Source: JABDGM01 sp046349975 (GTDB lineage: Bacteria > Planctomycetota > Planctomycetia > Pirellulales > Lacipirellulaceae). Taken from it: DNA of 64,000 nucleotides. The DNA is taken from NCBI GenBank assembly GCA_046349975.1, contig JAXMBH010000006.1, positions 62,001 to 126,000 on the forward strand, given 5' to 3'. The notes beneath the pieces were generated by a model. It was given only the letters and a program-made list of their open reading frames with translations, searched no databases and was not told the DNA's origin. The translations under genes and the position numbers were made by a program. Positions 48,911 to 58,189 of this stretch are shown in pieces. Within the stretch, counting starts at the first letter, position 1. Each line of letters opens with the position of its first letter.

Positions 48911-50053
48911 TCATCGCACTTTGCCGCGGGCATCGATCATCAATCGTTCGAGTCCTGTTGGCGTCGCCCACCACACGTAATCGGTTAGGTTGATCGTCGG
49001 GCACACATGGTTGGGCACAATCGTTACCCGCTCGCCCACGCGCGGCTTGCGCGTGCACTTCGCTACGTCGACCTGTCCGTGCTCTTCGCTGAGGTGCGTG
49101 ATGCGCGCATTTGGATACTCCACGACCAGGCCTTGGCCGCTATCCGGAGCCGATATGCACCGATCGGCCGCGAGCGTTTTGGCACCCGCGTCGATTACCA
49201 CTTGCCCCGGCACCGCCGTGCTGATGACCGTTGCCAGAATTCGCGCGGCGCAGTCGTGCAAACCGCAGTAACCGCCGCGCAGCGTGTTGATGTCATTGAA
49301 GATGTATGTTCCGGGGCGTATTTCATTGATCGACGGCGCCAGATGTGTTTGGTAAGCCGAAGGAGTCGACCCGGCCGACACAATACGGGCCTCAAGTCGG
49401 TGCTCTTTCCACTGCGCGATATGCGCATGAATAATTCGTTCGACTTCGGCGAATTCCGCCGCCTGTTCACTTGGCGGCGACCAAATGTGGCCAGGGTAAC
49501 AAAACAAGCCATCGAGCCGCAGCCGCGAACTCGCCGCCACCCGCATCGCGATCCGCACACTCTCCTCGGGTAGTTGGACGCCTGTGCGATGCAGGCCGAC
49601 ATCGATATCCACCAGCACACCCGCGGGCCGATTGCAGCCCGCGAGCGACGCGTCGAGCCTTTCCACAGCTTCCAGTGAATCGAGTGCGACAATCACATTC
49701 GACTCTGCCAGCCCCTCACGAATCGCGTCTAAGCTCGCCCGTGTAACTGAGGGATATGCGATGAGAACCTCAGCATTCAGCTCGGCCATGACGCGTGCTT
49801 CGCCTGGCTTCGCCACCGTGAGGCCGACTGCGCCTGCTTCTAATTGCCTGCGCGCAAGCGGCTTTGCCTTGTGTGTCTTCGTGTGCGGCCGGAGCGCAAT
49901 TTCGTGCTTACGACAGTAGGCGGCCATCCGCGCGATGTTTCGTTCGACGATATCCGCTGCAATGATGGTGCACGGCGTGTCAAGTTCCGCCCATAACTCT
50001 GGTGATGCGAACGTGGCGCTCGCACGCTCTAAGTTCTCTTCTAAGATCGTCAT
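48911..50053 (-). CDS. D-threonine aldolase / D-serine dehydratase-like PLP enzyme
   Basis: A 380-residue protein with an alanine racemase-like PLP barrel followed by the metal-dependent D-serine dehydratase-like domain. LDTPCTIIAADIVERNIARM is the family start; RPHTKTHKAKPLARRQLEAG carries the PLP-binding Lys; GVLVDIDVGLHRTGV and LFCYPGHIW follow. Near the end, PNHVCPTINLTDYVW supplies the His and Cys metal ligands. Such enzymes split or dehydrate beta-hydroxy D-amino acids. It is divergent from the M19 dipeptidase gene with only 81 bases between starts, suggesting a shared role in D-amino acid or peptide use. Confidence 0.9.
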   Translation of the reverse strand: MTILEENLERASATFASPELWAELDTPCTIIAADIVERNIARMAAYCRKHEIALRPHTKTHKAKPLARRQLEAGAVGLTVAKPGEARVMAELNAEVLIAYPSVTRASLDAIREGLAESNVIVALDSLEAVERLDASLAGCNRPAGVLVDIDVGLHRTGVQLPEESVRIAMRVAASSRLRLDGLFCYPGHIWSPPSEQAAEFAEVERIIHAHIAQWKEHRLEARIVSAGSTPSAYQTHLAPSINEIRPGTYIFNDINTLRGGYCGLHDCAARILATVISTAVPGQVVIDAGAKTLAADRCISAPDSGQGLVVEYPNARITHLSEEHGQVDVAKCTRKPRVGERVTIVPNHVCPTINLTDYVWWATPTGLERLMIDARGKVR

Positions 50054-50134
50054 TGATAAATTCCTGGCGTCCCACTACAACGCACGAACATGCACTCGAA
50101 TCGAGTTGTAGTTCACCTTGCCAGACAGTACACC

Positions 50135-51223
50135 ATGAACCTCATCGTTGATAGTCACCTCGATTTGGCCTGGAACGCGCTCGTGATGAATCGCGATCTC
50201 ACGCGACCCCTCGCCGATCTCAACGCGAGTGAGGCTGGCAGCACCGATGCGCCCTTCCGCGGCCGTGCCACAACGGTGTTGCCGGAAATGCGGGCTGGCA
50301 ACGTGGGGCTGTGCCTCGGCACGTTGGTGGCCGGCGCATCGAGCCGCGGAGGCGCTGCACGTTTTACATTCAGCAGCGTGGAAATAGCGAATTCGTACGC
50401 CGTGGGGCAGCTCAACTACTACGAACGATTGGCCGCTGGCGGCGAGGTGCGTTTGATTTGCACCCGTCGCGATGTCGCGCAGCATGTCGCCGAGTGGGAC
50501 AAGCACAGCAACGATGACCGCGCGAAGCTCCCAGTCGGCCTCATCATCGCCTTCGAAGGCTGCGATTCCGTCACCTCGCCCGCCGAAGCATCGCTCTGGT
50601 TCGAGCGCGGTGTTCGCTGCGCCAGTCTCGTGCATTTCGGTCACGGCCGATATTCTGGCGGCACCGGCACCGACGCCCCGCTCTCGGCCGAAGGACGCGA
50701 GCTGCTCGCCGAAATCGCCCGCCTTGGCATCATCCTCGACCTCACGCACCTTAGCGACGTCGCCTTCAGCCAAGTAATCGACGCATTCGGCGGCTCGGTG
50801 TTCGCGAGCCATCAAAACTGCCGAGCGCTCGTCCCGCGTGGCCGTCAATTCACCGACGACCAACTCCAAGCCGTTATTTCTCGTGGCGGCGTGATCGGCG
50901 TCGCTTGCGACAACTGGATGCTCTCCCCCGACTGGCCCGCGCAAGGCGCCGGTCCGATCCCGCCGCGCTCGTCCGTCCCAATCTCGTCGCTCGCCGATCA
51001 TATCGATCACATTTGTCAATTGGCGGGCAGCGCTCGGCACGCCGCCATCGGCAGCGATTTGGACGGCGGCTTCGGCTCCGAGCAGTCGCCCGACGGCCTC
51101 GATTCGATCGCCGATTTGCAAAAGCTGGATGCCATTCTCGCCGCCCGCGGATACTCCTCGGGCGACGTTGCACTCATTCTGGGCCGCAACTGGATTCGGT
51201 TCTTCGAACAACATTTGCCCTAG
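50135..51223 (+). CDS. Membrane-dipeptidase family (M19) protein
   Basis: A 362-residue zinc dipeptidase of the renal dipeptidase family. The start MNLIVDSHLDLAWNAL has the DxHxD zinc motif; LIIAFEGCDSV carries the bridging Glu; CASLVHFGHGRYSGGTGTDA and GIILDLTHLSD contribute active-site residues, followed by VFASHQNCRAL and AIGSDLDGGFGSEQ. Such enzymes cleave dipeptides, often with a D-residue at the second position. There is no signal peptide, so it is probably cytoplasmic. The ATG at 50135 was chosen because DSHLD sits at the expected distance; upstream codons are not conserved in type. Confidence 0.9.
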   Translation: MNLIVDSHLDLAWNALVMNRDLTRPLADLNASEAGSTDAPFRGRATTVLPEMRAGNVGLCLGTLVAGASSRGGAARFTFSSVEIANSYAVGQLNYYERLAAGGEVRLICTRRDVAQHVAEWDKHSNDDRAKLPVGLIIAFEGCDSVTSPAEASLWFERGVRCASLVHFGHGRYSGGTGTDAPLSAEGRELLAEIARLGIILDLTHLSDVAFSQVIDAFGGSVFASHQNCRALVPRGRQFTDDQLQAVISRGGVIGVACDNWMLSPDWPAQGAGPIPPRSSVPISSLADHIDHICQLAGSARHAAIGSDLDGGFGSEQSPDGLDSIADLQKLDAILAARGYSSGDVALILGRNWIRFFEQHLP

Positions 51224-51271
51224 CAGTGTGTCTCCACAGTAATCTCACGTGTGCTACTATAATTTGGCGGT

Positions 51272-52312
51272 TCAGTTCTGCGGTTCGTGCGACGTGATAT
51301 CGATCTGAGCCAGGTAGATACTCGTGCGTTCTTCATGGCTCGAATAGTAGGTCATCCACAACCGGCCTTCATGCCACAGCAAGCCCGGGTAGCTGCAATC
51401 GCCGCCGGACGGCAGATCCAAAATCGGCGTCGCCCGTCCCTTGGCCACGTCCAAGTACAAGAGCGCTGTCCGCGGTTTCTTGTTTTCGATCAGCCGGCCC
51501 GCCGCGATCCATTCGCCTGAAGGGAGCTGCGCCAAATTAGGACCGCCGATGTAGCGCTCCAAATTCGACCACTTCCAATCCTTGTAAGGAGGCGCGGCCG
51601 ACCCCACCCAAGCAAGGTTTGGATTTCCATCGACCCGTTGCAGGCACACGGCCGCGCCGTCTTTCGCGAATCGAATACGCGCTTCGGTCGGCCACTCTTT
51701 CTCTGCGAAGAACTTGTCCACGTAAGTGTCGAACTTGCGCCCGTCTTTGCTCGTCAGCAGCGAATTGATGCCGTGACGATCCGGCGTGCCATAACTCACA
51801 CCCCACGCGATCCCATTGTGCCATGTAACGCCCCACATCCATCGGCCAGGCGGCAGAATAAGCTCGGGTTTCGTCCACGTGCTGCCGTCGCTCGAATAGC
51901 TGGCGAAAGTACCCGTGCGACGTTCCTTTCCTGCGACGATTTGCGCGCCGCCCACGGCCATCAGCCGGCCATCGGGCATAATCGATAAATTTGCGTCCCG
52001 CAGGTCATACACCGGGTCTTCGAGCGTCGCCATTGACTCCCACTTCGCGCCGTCCGGCGAAGAAATAATGCGCAGGTTGCCTTGGCTGCCGACATGATTT
52101 TGACCTTCGCGAAACGCACAATAAAAGCGATCGTGCCACCATACGAGATCCGTAAACGCGCTGTGCGGTGCCTCGGACCAGATTCTATCCACGCGAACAA
52201 GCTTGGCTGCGATCGGAACACTTGGCTCAGCGAACGCCGAGTCGCCGGCAAGGAGGGCTGCCGCTGCCGCTATTAGCTGGAATAGTCTTGTCGGAAGTGA
52301 TTGTTGAGTCAT
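51272..52312 (-). CDS. Exported sialidase-like beta-propeller protein
   Basis: A 346-residue exported protein with signal peptide (LPTRLFQLIAAAAALLAGDSAFA). The body has repeated propeller-like strands with Asp/Ser-box-like features (RIISSPDGAKWESMATL, SYSSDGSTWTKPELIL, SLLTSKDGRKFDTYV) like those of the sialidase superfamily, and an Arg-rich YCAFREGQNHVG. Exact substrate is not readable. The ATG at 52312 (MTQQSLPTRLF) precedes the signal peptide directly. It follows a truncated symporter gene by 35 bases and converges with the dipeptidase gene. Confidence 0.75.
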   Translation of the reverse strand: MTQQSLPTRLFQLIAAAAALLAGDSAFAEPSVPIAAKLVRVDRIWSEAPHSAFTDLVWWHDRFYCAFREGQNHVGSQGNLRIISSPDGAKWESMATLEDPVYDLRDANLSIMPDGRLMAVGGAQIVAGKERRTGTFASYSSDGSTWTKPELILPPGRWMWGVTWHNGIAWGVSYGTPDRHGINSLLTSKDGRKFDTYVDKFFAEKEWPTEARIRFAKDGAAVCLQRVDGNPNLAWVGSAAPPYKDWKWSNLERYIGGPNLAQLPSGEWIAAGRLIENKKPRTALLYLDVAKGRATPILDLPSGGDCSYPGLLWHEGRLWMTYYSSHEERTSIYLAQIDITSHEPQN

Positions 52313-52347
52313 AGTCTGGCCCCGTGAGCATGGTTCAAAAGCAAATG

Positions 52348-52632
52348 TCAAATGGCCACATCGCCTGTCGCCGGCAGTTGTGGGCGGCCGTAAAACACTG
52401 CGACGATAAAACCTGCAATCGCTCCGCTAAATAGCGACGCAAGGGTAATCCACAAGAATCCTAATCCGTGATAATCGGGGAAAAATGAAATCGTTATCGC
52501 AACGAACATTGCGGTGGACGCGGCGATCCAAGCCACGAGCGGTGTTGCTCGGGGAACGAAAAAGGCCACGAAGAACACGACAAACAACGATCCTGTGATC
52601 AGGTTGGCCACGCGAACCGTTAGTTCATACAA
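52348..52632 (-). pseudogene. C-terminal fragment of a sodium:solute symporter
   Basis: The 94-residue frame holds three hydrophobic segments (LITGSLFVVFFVAFFVPRAT, PLVAWIAASTAMFVAITISF, GFLWITLASLFSGAIAGFIV) like the last helices of SSS-family transporters, which normally have about 500-600 residues. The 5' part is missing; the homology ends at a junction near 52640 next to another truncated gene. It could be expressed only if a new start arose. Confidence 0.7.
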
Positions 52633-52679
52633 ATTAGCGTTAATCAGAAACCTTCTCTACCCGGTCCGATCCCTCGACT

Positions 52680-53009
52680 TCGACGGGGCTCTCTTTCCTT
52701 CGCAGTGAAGTGGCGCTTCGGCAGGTAACGGACGGGACTTCCCACACCTTTATGGTGGGTAAAAAGACTCTGAACATCGACGCCTATGGATTTAATAATG
52801 CTGTCACGGTTCGTGACGACCGCGACGATCAAGGCTATTTGGTCGGCCGCAATGGCGATATGGTACGATCGTCCGGCTACGCCTCGATTCAAGATGTGCG
52901 CGGCGGCAATGTGTATAATGTGTGGGGCAGCGCCCAGCCTGGGACCCTCAATATAATGATAATGTTGGGCGACGGTGGCGCGCGCACGATCACTACGACA
53001 TCGATCTGA
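52680..53009 (+). pseudogene. C-terminal fragment of a DUF1559 prepilin-like protein
   Basis: The frame reads TGLSFLRSEVALRQVTDGTS then HTFMVGKKTLN, and near its end NVWGSAQPGTLNIMIMLGDG. These match the C-terminal half of the DUF1559 proteins, a large planctomycete family with an N-terminal prepilin-type signal. That signal and the first half are absent; nothing like it lies upstream. The 5' truncation abuts the symporter fragment at about 52640-52680, so one deletion probably removed the starts of both genes. Confidence 0.8.
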
Positions 53010-53109
53010 ATTCCCACAAAACAATGGGCACACGCGCCGGAGGCGAGTCAGCCTGCGAAAACTGAGCTGGGCGGAAAAACCTAGCTTCCCGCCGAAGGTG
53101 CAGCAATTC

Positions 53110-54570
53110 ATGCACACGACAAACCGTTGTTGGTTGGCTTGCGTCGCAGCATTCGCCCTGCTCTCCATGTCACGAGCCTCTGGCTCCGAGCCGGTGCGAA
53201 TCGATTCCGCCCGCCAGCTCTTCGTCGATGACTTCCTCATCGAGTCAATGACCGGCACGCAACTCGAGTTGCAGCAGCCGCGGGAGCGTGACGTCGTGTT
53301 CGTTCACGATGAGCCCTGGGAAGGCTGCACATCGACCTACCACACGATCGTTCGCGACGGCGACATCTACCGCATGTACTATCGCGGTGGTCAGTACGAT
53401 GAAGCCAATCGCAAGTCGCTACATCCCGATTTATTCTGCTACGCTGAGAGTAAAGACGGCATCCGCTGGACTCGGCCGAAACTCGGAATCGTGGAATTCA
53501 ACGGGTCGAAATCAAACAACATCATCCTTGCCGGCAACGCTGCCCACAATCTGGCGCCGTTCATTGACCTGAACCCCAACTGCACACCCGACGAGAAATA
53601 CAAGGCGGTTGGCGGCACCAAGGGCGGCCTGGTCACATTCAAATCGAACGACGCCATCCATTGGCAATTTCTATCGAAGACCCCGGTCATTACGAAGGGT
53701 TATTTCGATTCGCTGAACACCGCGTTCTGGGATCCCGTTCGCGGCAAGTATCTCGAATTTCATCGCGAGTATCGTGACCACGTTCGCGATATCATGGCCT
53801 GCTCTTCACTCGACTTCGCTACGTGGTCGGAGCCTGCTTGGCTGGAGTACACGGGCGCCCCGCATCAACACCTTTACACGAACGCGATCGCTCCGTATTA
53901 CCGCGCGCCGCAGGTGCTTATCGGCCTGCCGATGCGCTACGTACCAGGCCGCAACCCAGAAGAGCATTCGCAAGACGGGGTTTCCGATGCCGGCTTCATG
54001 ACCAGCCGCGATGGCCAGAACTTCCACCGGTGGAACGAAGCTTTCATTCGCCCCGGCCAACAACCCGATCGCTGGGTAAATCGCAACAACTTGCCGGCCC
54101 ACGGCATTGTTGAAACCCAATCTGACGCCCCCGGCGCTCCACCTGAACTCTCCCTCTACATCACCGAAGGTTACTATCGCGGGCCGGCTACTCGGCTGCG
54201 TCGTTACACGCTGCGCCTCGATGGTTTCGTATCCGTTAGCGCGCCGCCCAATGGCGGCGAGTTCACCACGAAGCCGGTTCTCTTCGCGAAATCGATTCAG
54301 CCGACTGGCATCTCGATCAACTTCTCCACATCCGCTGTCGGCTCACTTAGATGTGAGTTGCAGGACCAAAACAGTAAGCCGATACCGGGCTACACGCTCG
54401 ATGACTGCGACGAAATCTACGGCGACAGGATTGACCGCGTAATAACCTGGCATGGCAAGTCGGAAGTCTCCCAACTCGCCGACAAGCCCACGCGGCTGCG
54501 TTTCGTGATGAACGATGCCGACCTATACGCTCTGCAAATTCGTCCGAACGTTGCCGACGCGACGAAATAA
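53110..54570 (+). CDS. Exported glycoside hydrolase-like five-bladed propeller protein
   Basis: A 486-residue exported protein. The signal peptide is MHTTNRCWLACVAAFALLSM with cleavage near SRASG. The mature part has DSARQLFVDDFLIESMTGTQ, YRMYYRGGQYDEANRKSL, CYAESKDGIRWTRPKLGIVE and RGKYLEFHREYRDHVRDIMA, a pattern of repeated blades like the GH32/GH43/GH130-type propeller superfamily. It ends with a beta-sandwich-like part (LRCELQDQNSKPIPGYTLDD). Similar proteins are common in planctomycetes as glycan enzymes; substrate not readable. It may form a glycan-use set with the sialidase-like gene. Confidence 0.75.
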   Translation: MHTTNRCWLACVAAFALLSMSRASGSEPVRIDSARQLFVDDFLIESMTGTQLELQQPRERDVVFVHDEPWEGCTSTYHTIVRDGDIYRMYYRGGQYDEANRKSLHPDLFCYAESKDGIRWTRPKLGIVEFNGSKSNNIILAGNAAHNLAPFIDLNPNCTPDEKYKAVGGTKGGLVTFKSNDAIHWQFLSKTPVITKGYFDSLNTAFWDPVRGKYLEFHREYRDHVRDIMACSSLDFATWSEPAWLEYTGAPHQHLYTNAIAPYYRAPQVLIGLPMRYVPGRNPEEHSQDGVSDAGFMTSRDGQNFHRWNEAFIRPGQQPDRWVNRNNLPAHGIVETQSDAPGAPPELSLYITEGYYRGPATRLRRYTLRLDGFVSVSAPPNGGEFTTKPVLFAKSIQPTGISINFSTSAVGSLRCELQDQNSKPIPGYTLDDCDEIYGDRIDRVITWHGKSEVSQLADKPTRLRFVMNDADLYALQIRPNVADATK

Positions 54571-54975
54571 GCAAAATTTTCATAAACAACAATCTCACGC
54601 CTGGCAACGTGCCGAGGCGACGCATGCGAATTCTGATACAGGCTGTCAGTTTCAAAGATTCTTCCCACCATTGGCCGCTACAAGGTGCACAAGGTATTGC
54701 CGCTTCAATTTGGGGCCGTGAGCCCAGCCGACATCAGTGAAGTGCAATTGTTCCGGTTGATTCGTGTTGAAGGCTCCATTATGTGCACGGGCGCCGATGA
54801 GCGGATTTTCAACGAAGCGGACCTTATAGCGGCAGAACGTTTCAAAACCGTGTGACCGACGGGCCGGCGGGGGGGCGGTCGAGCAGCCGCATATGCATGA
54901 CAATTCAAGAGAGCAGAAGAAACCCTGTTCGGTTCTCCTTCCAGTTCTGCGCCGGACCTCCGTCGCAGCAAAGCG
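54571..54975. other. Intergenic with a possible gene remnant
   Basis: About 400 bases. On the minus strand (54855 to 54652) a frame reads RRSHGFETFCRYKVRFVENP and ends HLVAANGGKNL with a stop. The composition is coding-like but there is no start or ribosome site, so it may be the C-terminal end of a lost gene. I cannot name its family. Nothing else is seen. Confidence 0.35.
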
Positions 54976-57513
54976 TTACTTCGCAGCCTCACCGGCCCCG
55001 CGCAGCTCAAATTGCTCGGTCAGTTGTTCAAGCAGATGCGTCGCGCCTTCATCGTGCGGCCGCAGCCTGAGCGCCAGTCGCACTTCGCGAATCGCCTCCT
55101 CAAGTGAGCCGCTATCGCCGAGCACGCGCGCCAGGCTCAAGCGCCAATCGATTCGTGGATAGTCGAGTGCCAGCGCGCGACGATAGAGATCAATTGCCGA
55201 GGCGCGCTCACCGTGAGCTTGATCGATTTGAGCGAGCTGCGCGAGCTCGTCTGCCTGCACATTGGGCATCGTCGCCCTTCGCCGCAGCGTTTTTTCGACC
55301 TCAGCGTTCAATTCCGCCGCCCGCGGGCCGTCACCTGTTGCCTCGGCGAGCCGTGCCAGTTCCTTGAGCCGGTGATAGTCATCTCCCGCCAGCGCGCGTG
55401 CCAGTTCATACTGCTTGAGTTCCACGACGTACAAATTCGCGACCTCGCCAAAGTACGAGGGGTTAAACTCCACGGCCCGCGCCAGCAGCGGCTGAGCTTC
55501 ATCCATGTGACCGTCGCGCGCACTCAACTCGCCGGCAACCAGGCAGGTCGTCGGATCATGTGGCGCAAGCCGCACCCCCTGCCGAATGAGTTCGGCCCCT
55601 TTTGAATCTTGCAAGACAAACAGCCTGAGTTGGCCTTCGAGCGCATACGGAGGGCCAAAGGTGGGGCAAAGCGGCCGAGCGGCGCGAAGCTCATCCGCAA
55701 TCTGCTGTACGTAAGGCATCTCGTCGGTCCGCAACGCCATTGGGCGATTATCAGCTTCAACTGTCGCTTGCAATGACATCCAGCGATAGTAATTCAACCA
55801 GTACGCGTAATTAGCATCTGCCGGCGCTGCGTTTGCCGCTTCCTCCGCGGCCGACAGCAACTCCATATAGTCTTCGTCGGTGGTTTCGAACTTTCGGTCG
55901 CGAATTTGCGTCGCGATAAATGCAGCCGCAGTCGACCAGCGATCGGCGAGATATGCGCGGTACTCGAAATAAATCGAGGTCCCGAAGACAAATGCCACTC
56001 CAACGGCCGTGACTCCGCCAGCGCAGCGACGAACCCAGGCTGAATTCGCGGCTGGCTGCCGCTCGGCGGACCGGGCACGACTTCCAGTTCGCTGCCGTTC
56101 ATGGCGTGCGATGGAAAGGATGAGCCCGCAAAATGTCGCCGTCAGGCAAAAATTTGCCGGCAACCGTTGGCCAAAGTCGGTTGCACTGTGGACAGCAACC
56201 GCAATGAGACCAAACAGCAATCCATATACGGCAAGCGCTAGAGAGGATCGGCCGCGAATGATGACGCGTGCAGCCAACATTGCAATGCCGACAAAGAATG
56301 CCCCGGCAACGAGCGCCCCAGCAAGGCCCATCTCTTCGAACAGCTGCGCGTAATCGTTGTCGGCATGTGCGGCCAAAGTGGGCGTCGGACTGGTGTCGAA
56401 CATTGGGAACACAAACTCATGCGTGCCTAAGCCAGCACCCCAGAGAGGAAACTGAGCCCAGGCACGCAGCGTTGCCGCCGTCATATCCAGCCGCGTGTCG
56501 TATGAGTCGCTCGCGTGCAGGCTCGATAACCGCACGTACAACGCGTCGAACCCAAAGCATAACAACACGGCGACGACTGCTGCCGGCAATGCCGCGAGTG
56601 CCCAACCGCCCCAGCCTAACGCTCCGCGACGATACAGAGCGACACCAACGATTAATGAAGCCACAAGGAGCGAAATCACTCCATTGCGGCTCATCGAGCT
56701 GAGCACCGCGAGCGCGCCAATGGCCAGGCCCGCAAAGACCCAGTTTTGCGTTTCCCATAGCCGTCGGGCGGTCGCAGGAAGCCCATCAACGGGAAATCGA
56801 TTGCGCGTTTGCTCCGCAATCCGAATCAGCAACAAGCCCAGCCCCGCGCCGAGCGACAGGTTCATAAACTGCGCGAAGTTGCTATAGTTGACGAAACTTC
56901 CAGAAGTGACAATCCGTCGGCCACTCGGAATCAACCAGTAGTAAGCATCGCTGCGCGTAACAAGTTGAGCGAGTGCGAGAATGCCTTCAGCGCACCCGAT
57001 CAAGAAGATAATCGTTAACAACAGCTTGATTGACCGAGTGCTGCGATACATATTGGCAACGACAACGAAGACTGTAATCCCCACAAACAAGAGCCGCAGC
57101 TGCTCCGCGGTCGCGTGCGGATACAAGCTGATCGTTGTCGACTGGGCGCCGGCAAAGGCGTCGCCCATCAATTGCCGTCGCAATTCGACGCTCGACGGGG
57201 CAACCGCGTGCACAATTCCCATAGGCAAAGGTGAAATCTGCAGTAGCGCCAAGAATGCCATGATCATGGCGGGCACGTACAGCCACGTCCAGCGCGGCCG
57301 GAAATCGCGGTCGACGGCCACTCGCACGGCCAAACACAATGCGAGCGCCCCTGCCAGAATCAAAACCACCAGTTCGCTCCAAGGCTCGATTCCGCCGAAG
57401 GCCGCCGGTGCAAATGCGAAGAGCGCGGCAAGAAGCCCGGTGATCGCCCAATCCCAGCGAGCGCCCGCCTCAGGTAGCGTTTCAGGATCGAGAATAGTCC
57501 GTCTCGCTTGCAT
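54976..57513 (-). CDS. O-antigen ligase/polymerase-like membrane protein with TPR-like tail
   Basis: An 845-residue membrane protein. About twelve hydrophobic segments cover residues 25-500, with the large periplasmic loop characteristic of the Wzy/WaaL family (SSLHASDSYDTRLDMTAATL, FPLWGAGLGTHEF, HADNDYAQLFEEMGLAGALV). The last third is soluble with TPR-like helical repeats (QQIADELRAARPLCP, AQPLLARAVEFNPSYFGEVA, AIDLYRRALALDYPRIDWRL). The role would be joining or polymerising exopolysaccharide units at the membrane. It starts 7 bases after the CpsB-like gene stop, in one operon with it and the tyrosine kinase. Confidence 0.85.
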   Translation of the reverse strand: MQARRTILDPETLPEAGARWDWAITGLLAALFAFAPAAFGGIEPWSELVVLILAGALALCLAVRVAVDRDFRPRWTWLYVPAMIMAFLALLQISPLPMGIVHAVAPSSVELRRQLMGDAFAGAQSTTISLYPHATAEQLRLLFVGITVFVVVANMYRSTRSIKLLLTIIFLIGCAEGILALAQLVTRSDAYYWLIPSGRRIVTSGSFVNYSNFAQFMNLSLGAGLGLLLIRIAEQTRNRFPVDGLPATARRLWETQNWVFAGLAIGALAVLSSMSRNGVISLLVASLIVGVALYRRGALGWGGWALAALPAAVVAVLLCFGFDALYVRLSSLHASDSYDTRLDMTAATLRAWAQFPLWGAGLGTHEFVFPMFDTSPTPTLAAHADNDYAQLFEEMGLAGALVAGAFFVGIAMLAARVIIRGRSSLALAVYGLLFGLIAVAVHSATDFGQRLPANFCLTATFCGLILSIARHERQRTGSRARSAERQPAANSAWVRRCAGGVTAVGVAFVFGTSIYFEYRAYLADRWSTAAAFIATQIRDRKFETTDEDYMELLSAAEEAANAAPADANYAYWLNYYRWMSLQATVEADNRPMALRTDEMPYVQQIADELRAARPLCPTFGPPYALEGQLRLFVLQDSKGAELIRQGVRLAPHDPTTCLVAGELSARDGHMDEAQPLLARAVEFNPSYFGEVANLYVVELKQYELARALAGDDYHRLKELARLAEATGDGPRAAELNAEVEKTLRRRATMPNVQADELAQLAQIDQAHGERASAIDLYRRALALDYPRIDWRLSLARVLGDSGSLEEAIREVRLALRLRPHDEGATHLLEQLTEQFELRGAGEAAK

Positions 57514-57520
57514 TTGGGTG

Positions 57521-58141
57521 CTACCGCAGTGTAATAAATCCGCCGCTCACCACGCGAAGCGGACGCTCGATCGCCATCATGCGTGCCGCCTCGCGGCCCA
57601 ACTTAGCGCTGAGCACTTCGATCGCCTTGGTCATCCGCGGCGAACGTCGCATCCAGTCATGCACATCCGAAGCAACAATTGCCACCAGCCCAGCGCGCAG
57701 CAGTTGCCAGCGTTGCTTATTGGCCCGCTCGCGGAATTCTCCAAGTATACTTCCGGCCGTTACCTGCAGCGTGACCCCATGACGCACACACTCTTGTATC
57801 CAATTCGCATGGTTTTGCAAGTACGCGTGGCGCTCGGGATGGGTGAGGATCGGCGGCACGTCCTGCTCGCGAAGTTCGTCGACGATCGGCAAGGCGTTGA
57901 CGAAGATCTCGTGCGGCAACTCCAGATCGTAGCGGCCAAGCTGGTGCGGCGTGGCAATCACCGTCGCGACGCCATCCTGCACAATCGCTTCGCACCAGTG
58001 GATCGCATCCTCGATTGAACTGGGGCCGTTGTCGAAAGCCGGGAGGCAGTGGCAATGAACATCCACGCAGCGCGGAGCCATAAAATCGTCGAGCCGGCGA
58101 CGCTGCTTCTCGGACCAGGATTCCACAGCATCATCGCTCAT
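57521..58141 (-). CDS. CpsB/Wzb-like PHP-family tyrosine phosphatase with internal deletion
   Basis: A 206-residue protein of the CpsB/YwqE phosphatase family, metal-dependent PHP enzymes that dephosphorylate the BY-kinase. DVHCHCLPAFDNGP near residue 27 is the first metal motif, TPHQLGRYD follows, then ELPHEIFVNALPIV and PILTHPERH, and ASDVHDW near residue 170. Intact family members have about 250 residues with a roughly 45-residue stretch between TPHQLGRYD and the LLLELPHEIF strand that carries an active-site segment; here the two are joined directly. It therefore looks like an in-frame deletion, and activity may be reduced. It lies 48 bases after the kinase. Confidence 0.82.
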   Translation of the reverse strand: MSDDAVESWSEKQRRRLDDFMAPRCVDVHCHCLPAFDNGPSSIEDAIHWCEAIVQDGVATVIATPHQLGRYDLELPHEIFVNALPIVDELREQDVPPILTHPERHAYLQNHANWIQECVRHGVTLQVTAGSILGEFRERANKQRWQLLRAGLVAIVASDVHDWMRRSPRMTKAIEVLSAKLGREAARMMAIERPLRVVSGGFITLR

Positions 58142-58189
58142 GCTGGTTCGCCATCGAAAGCCACATGCCGCGAAGTGCCCAGAACGCGC

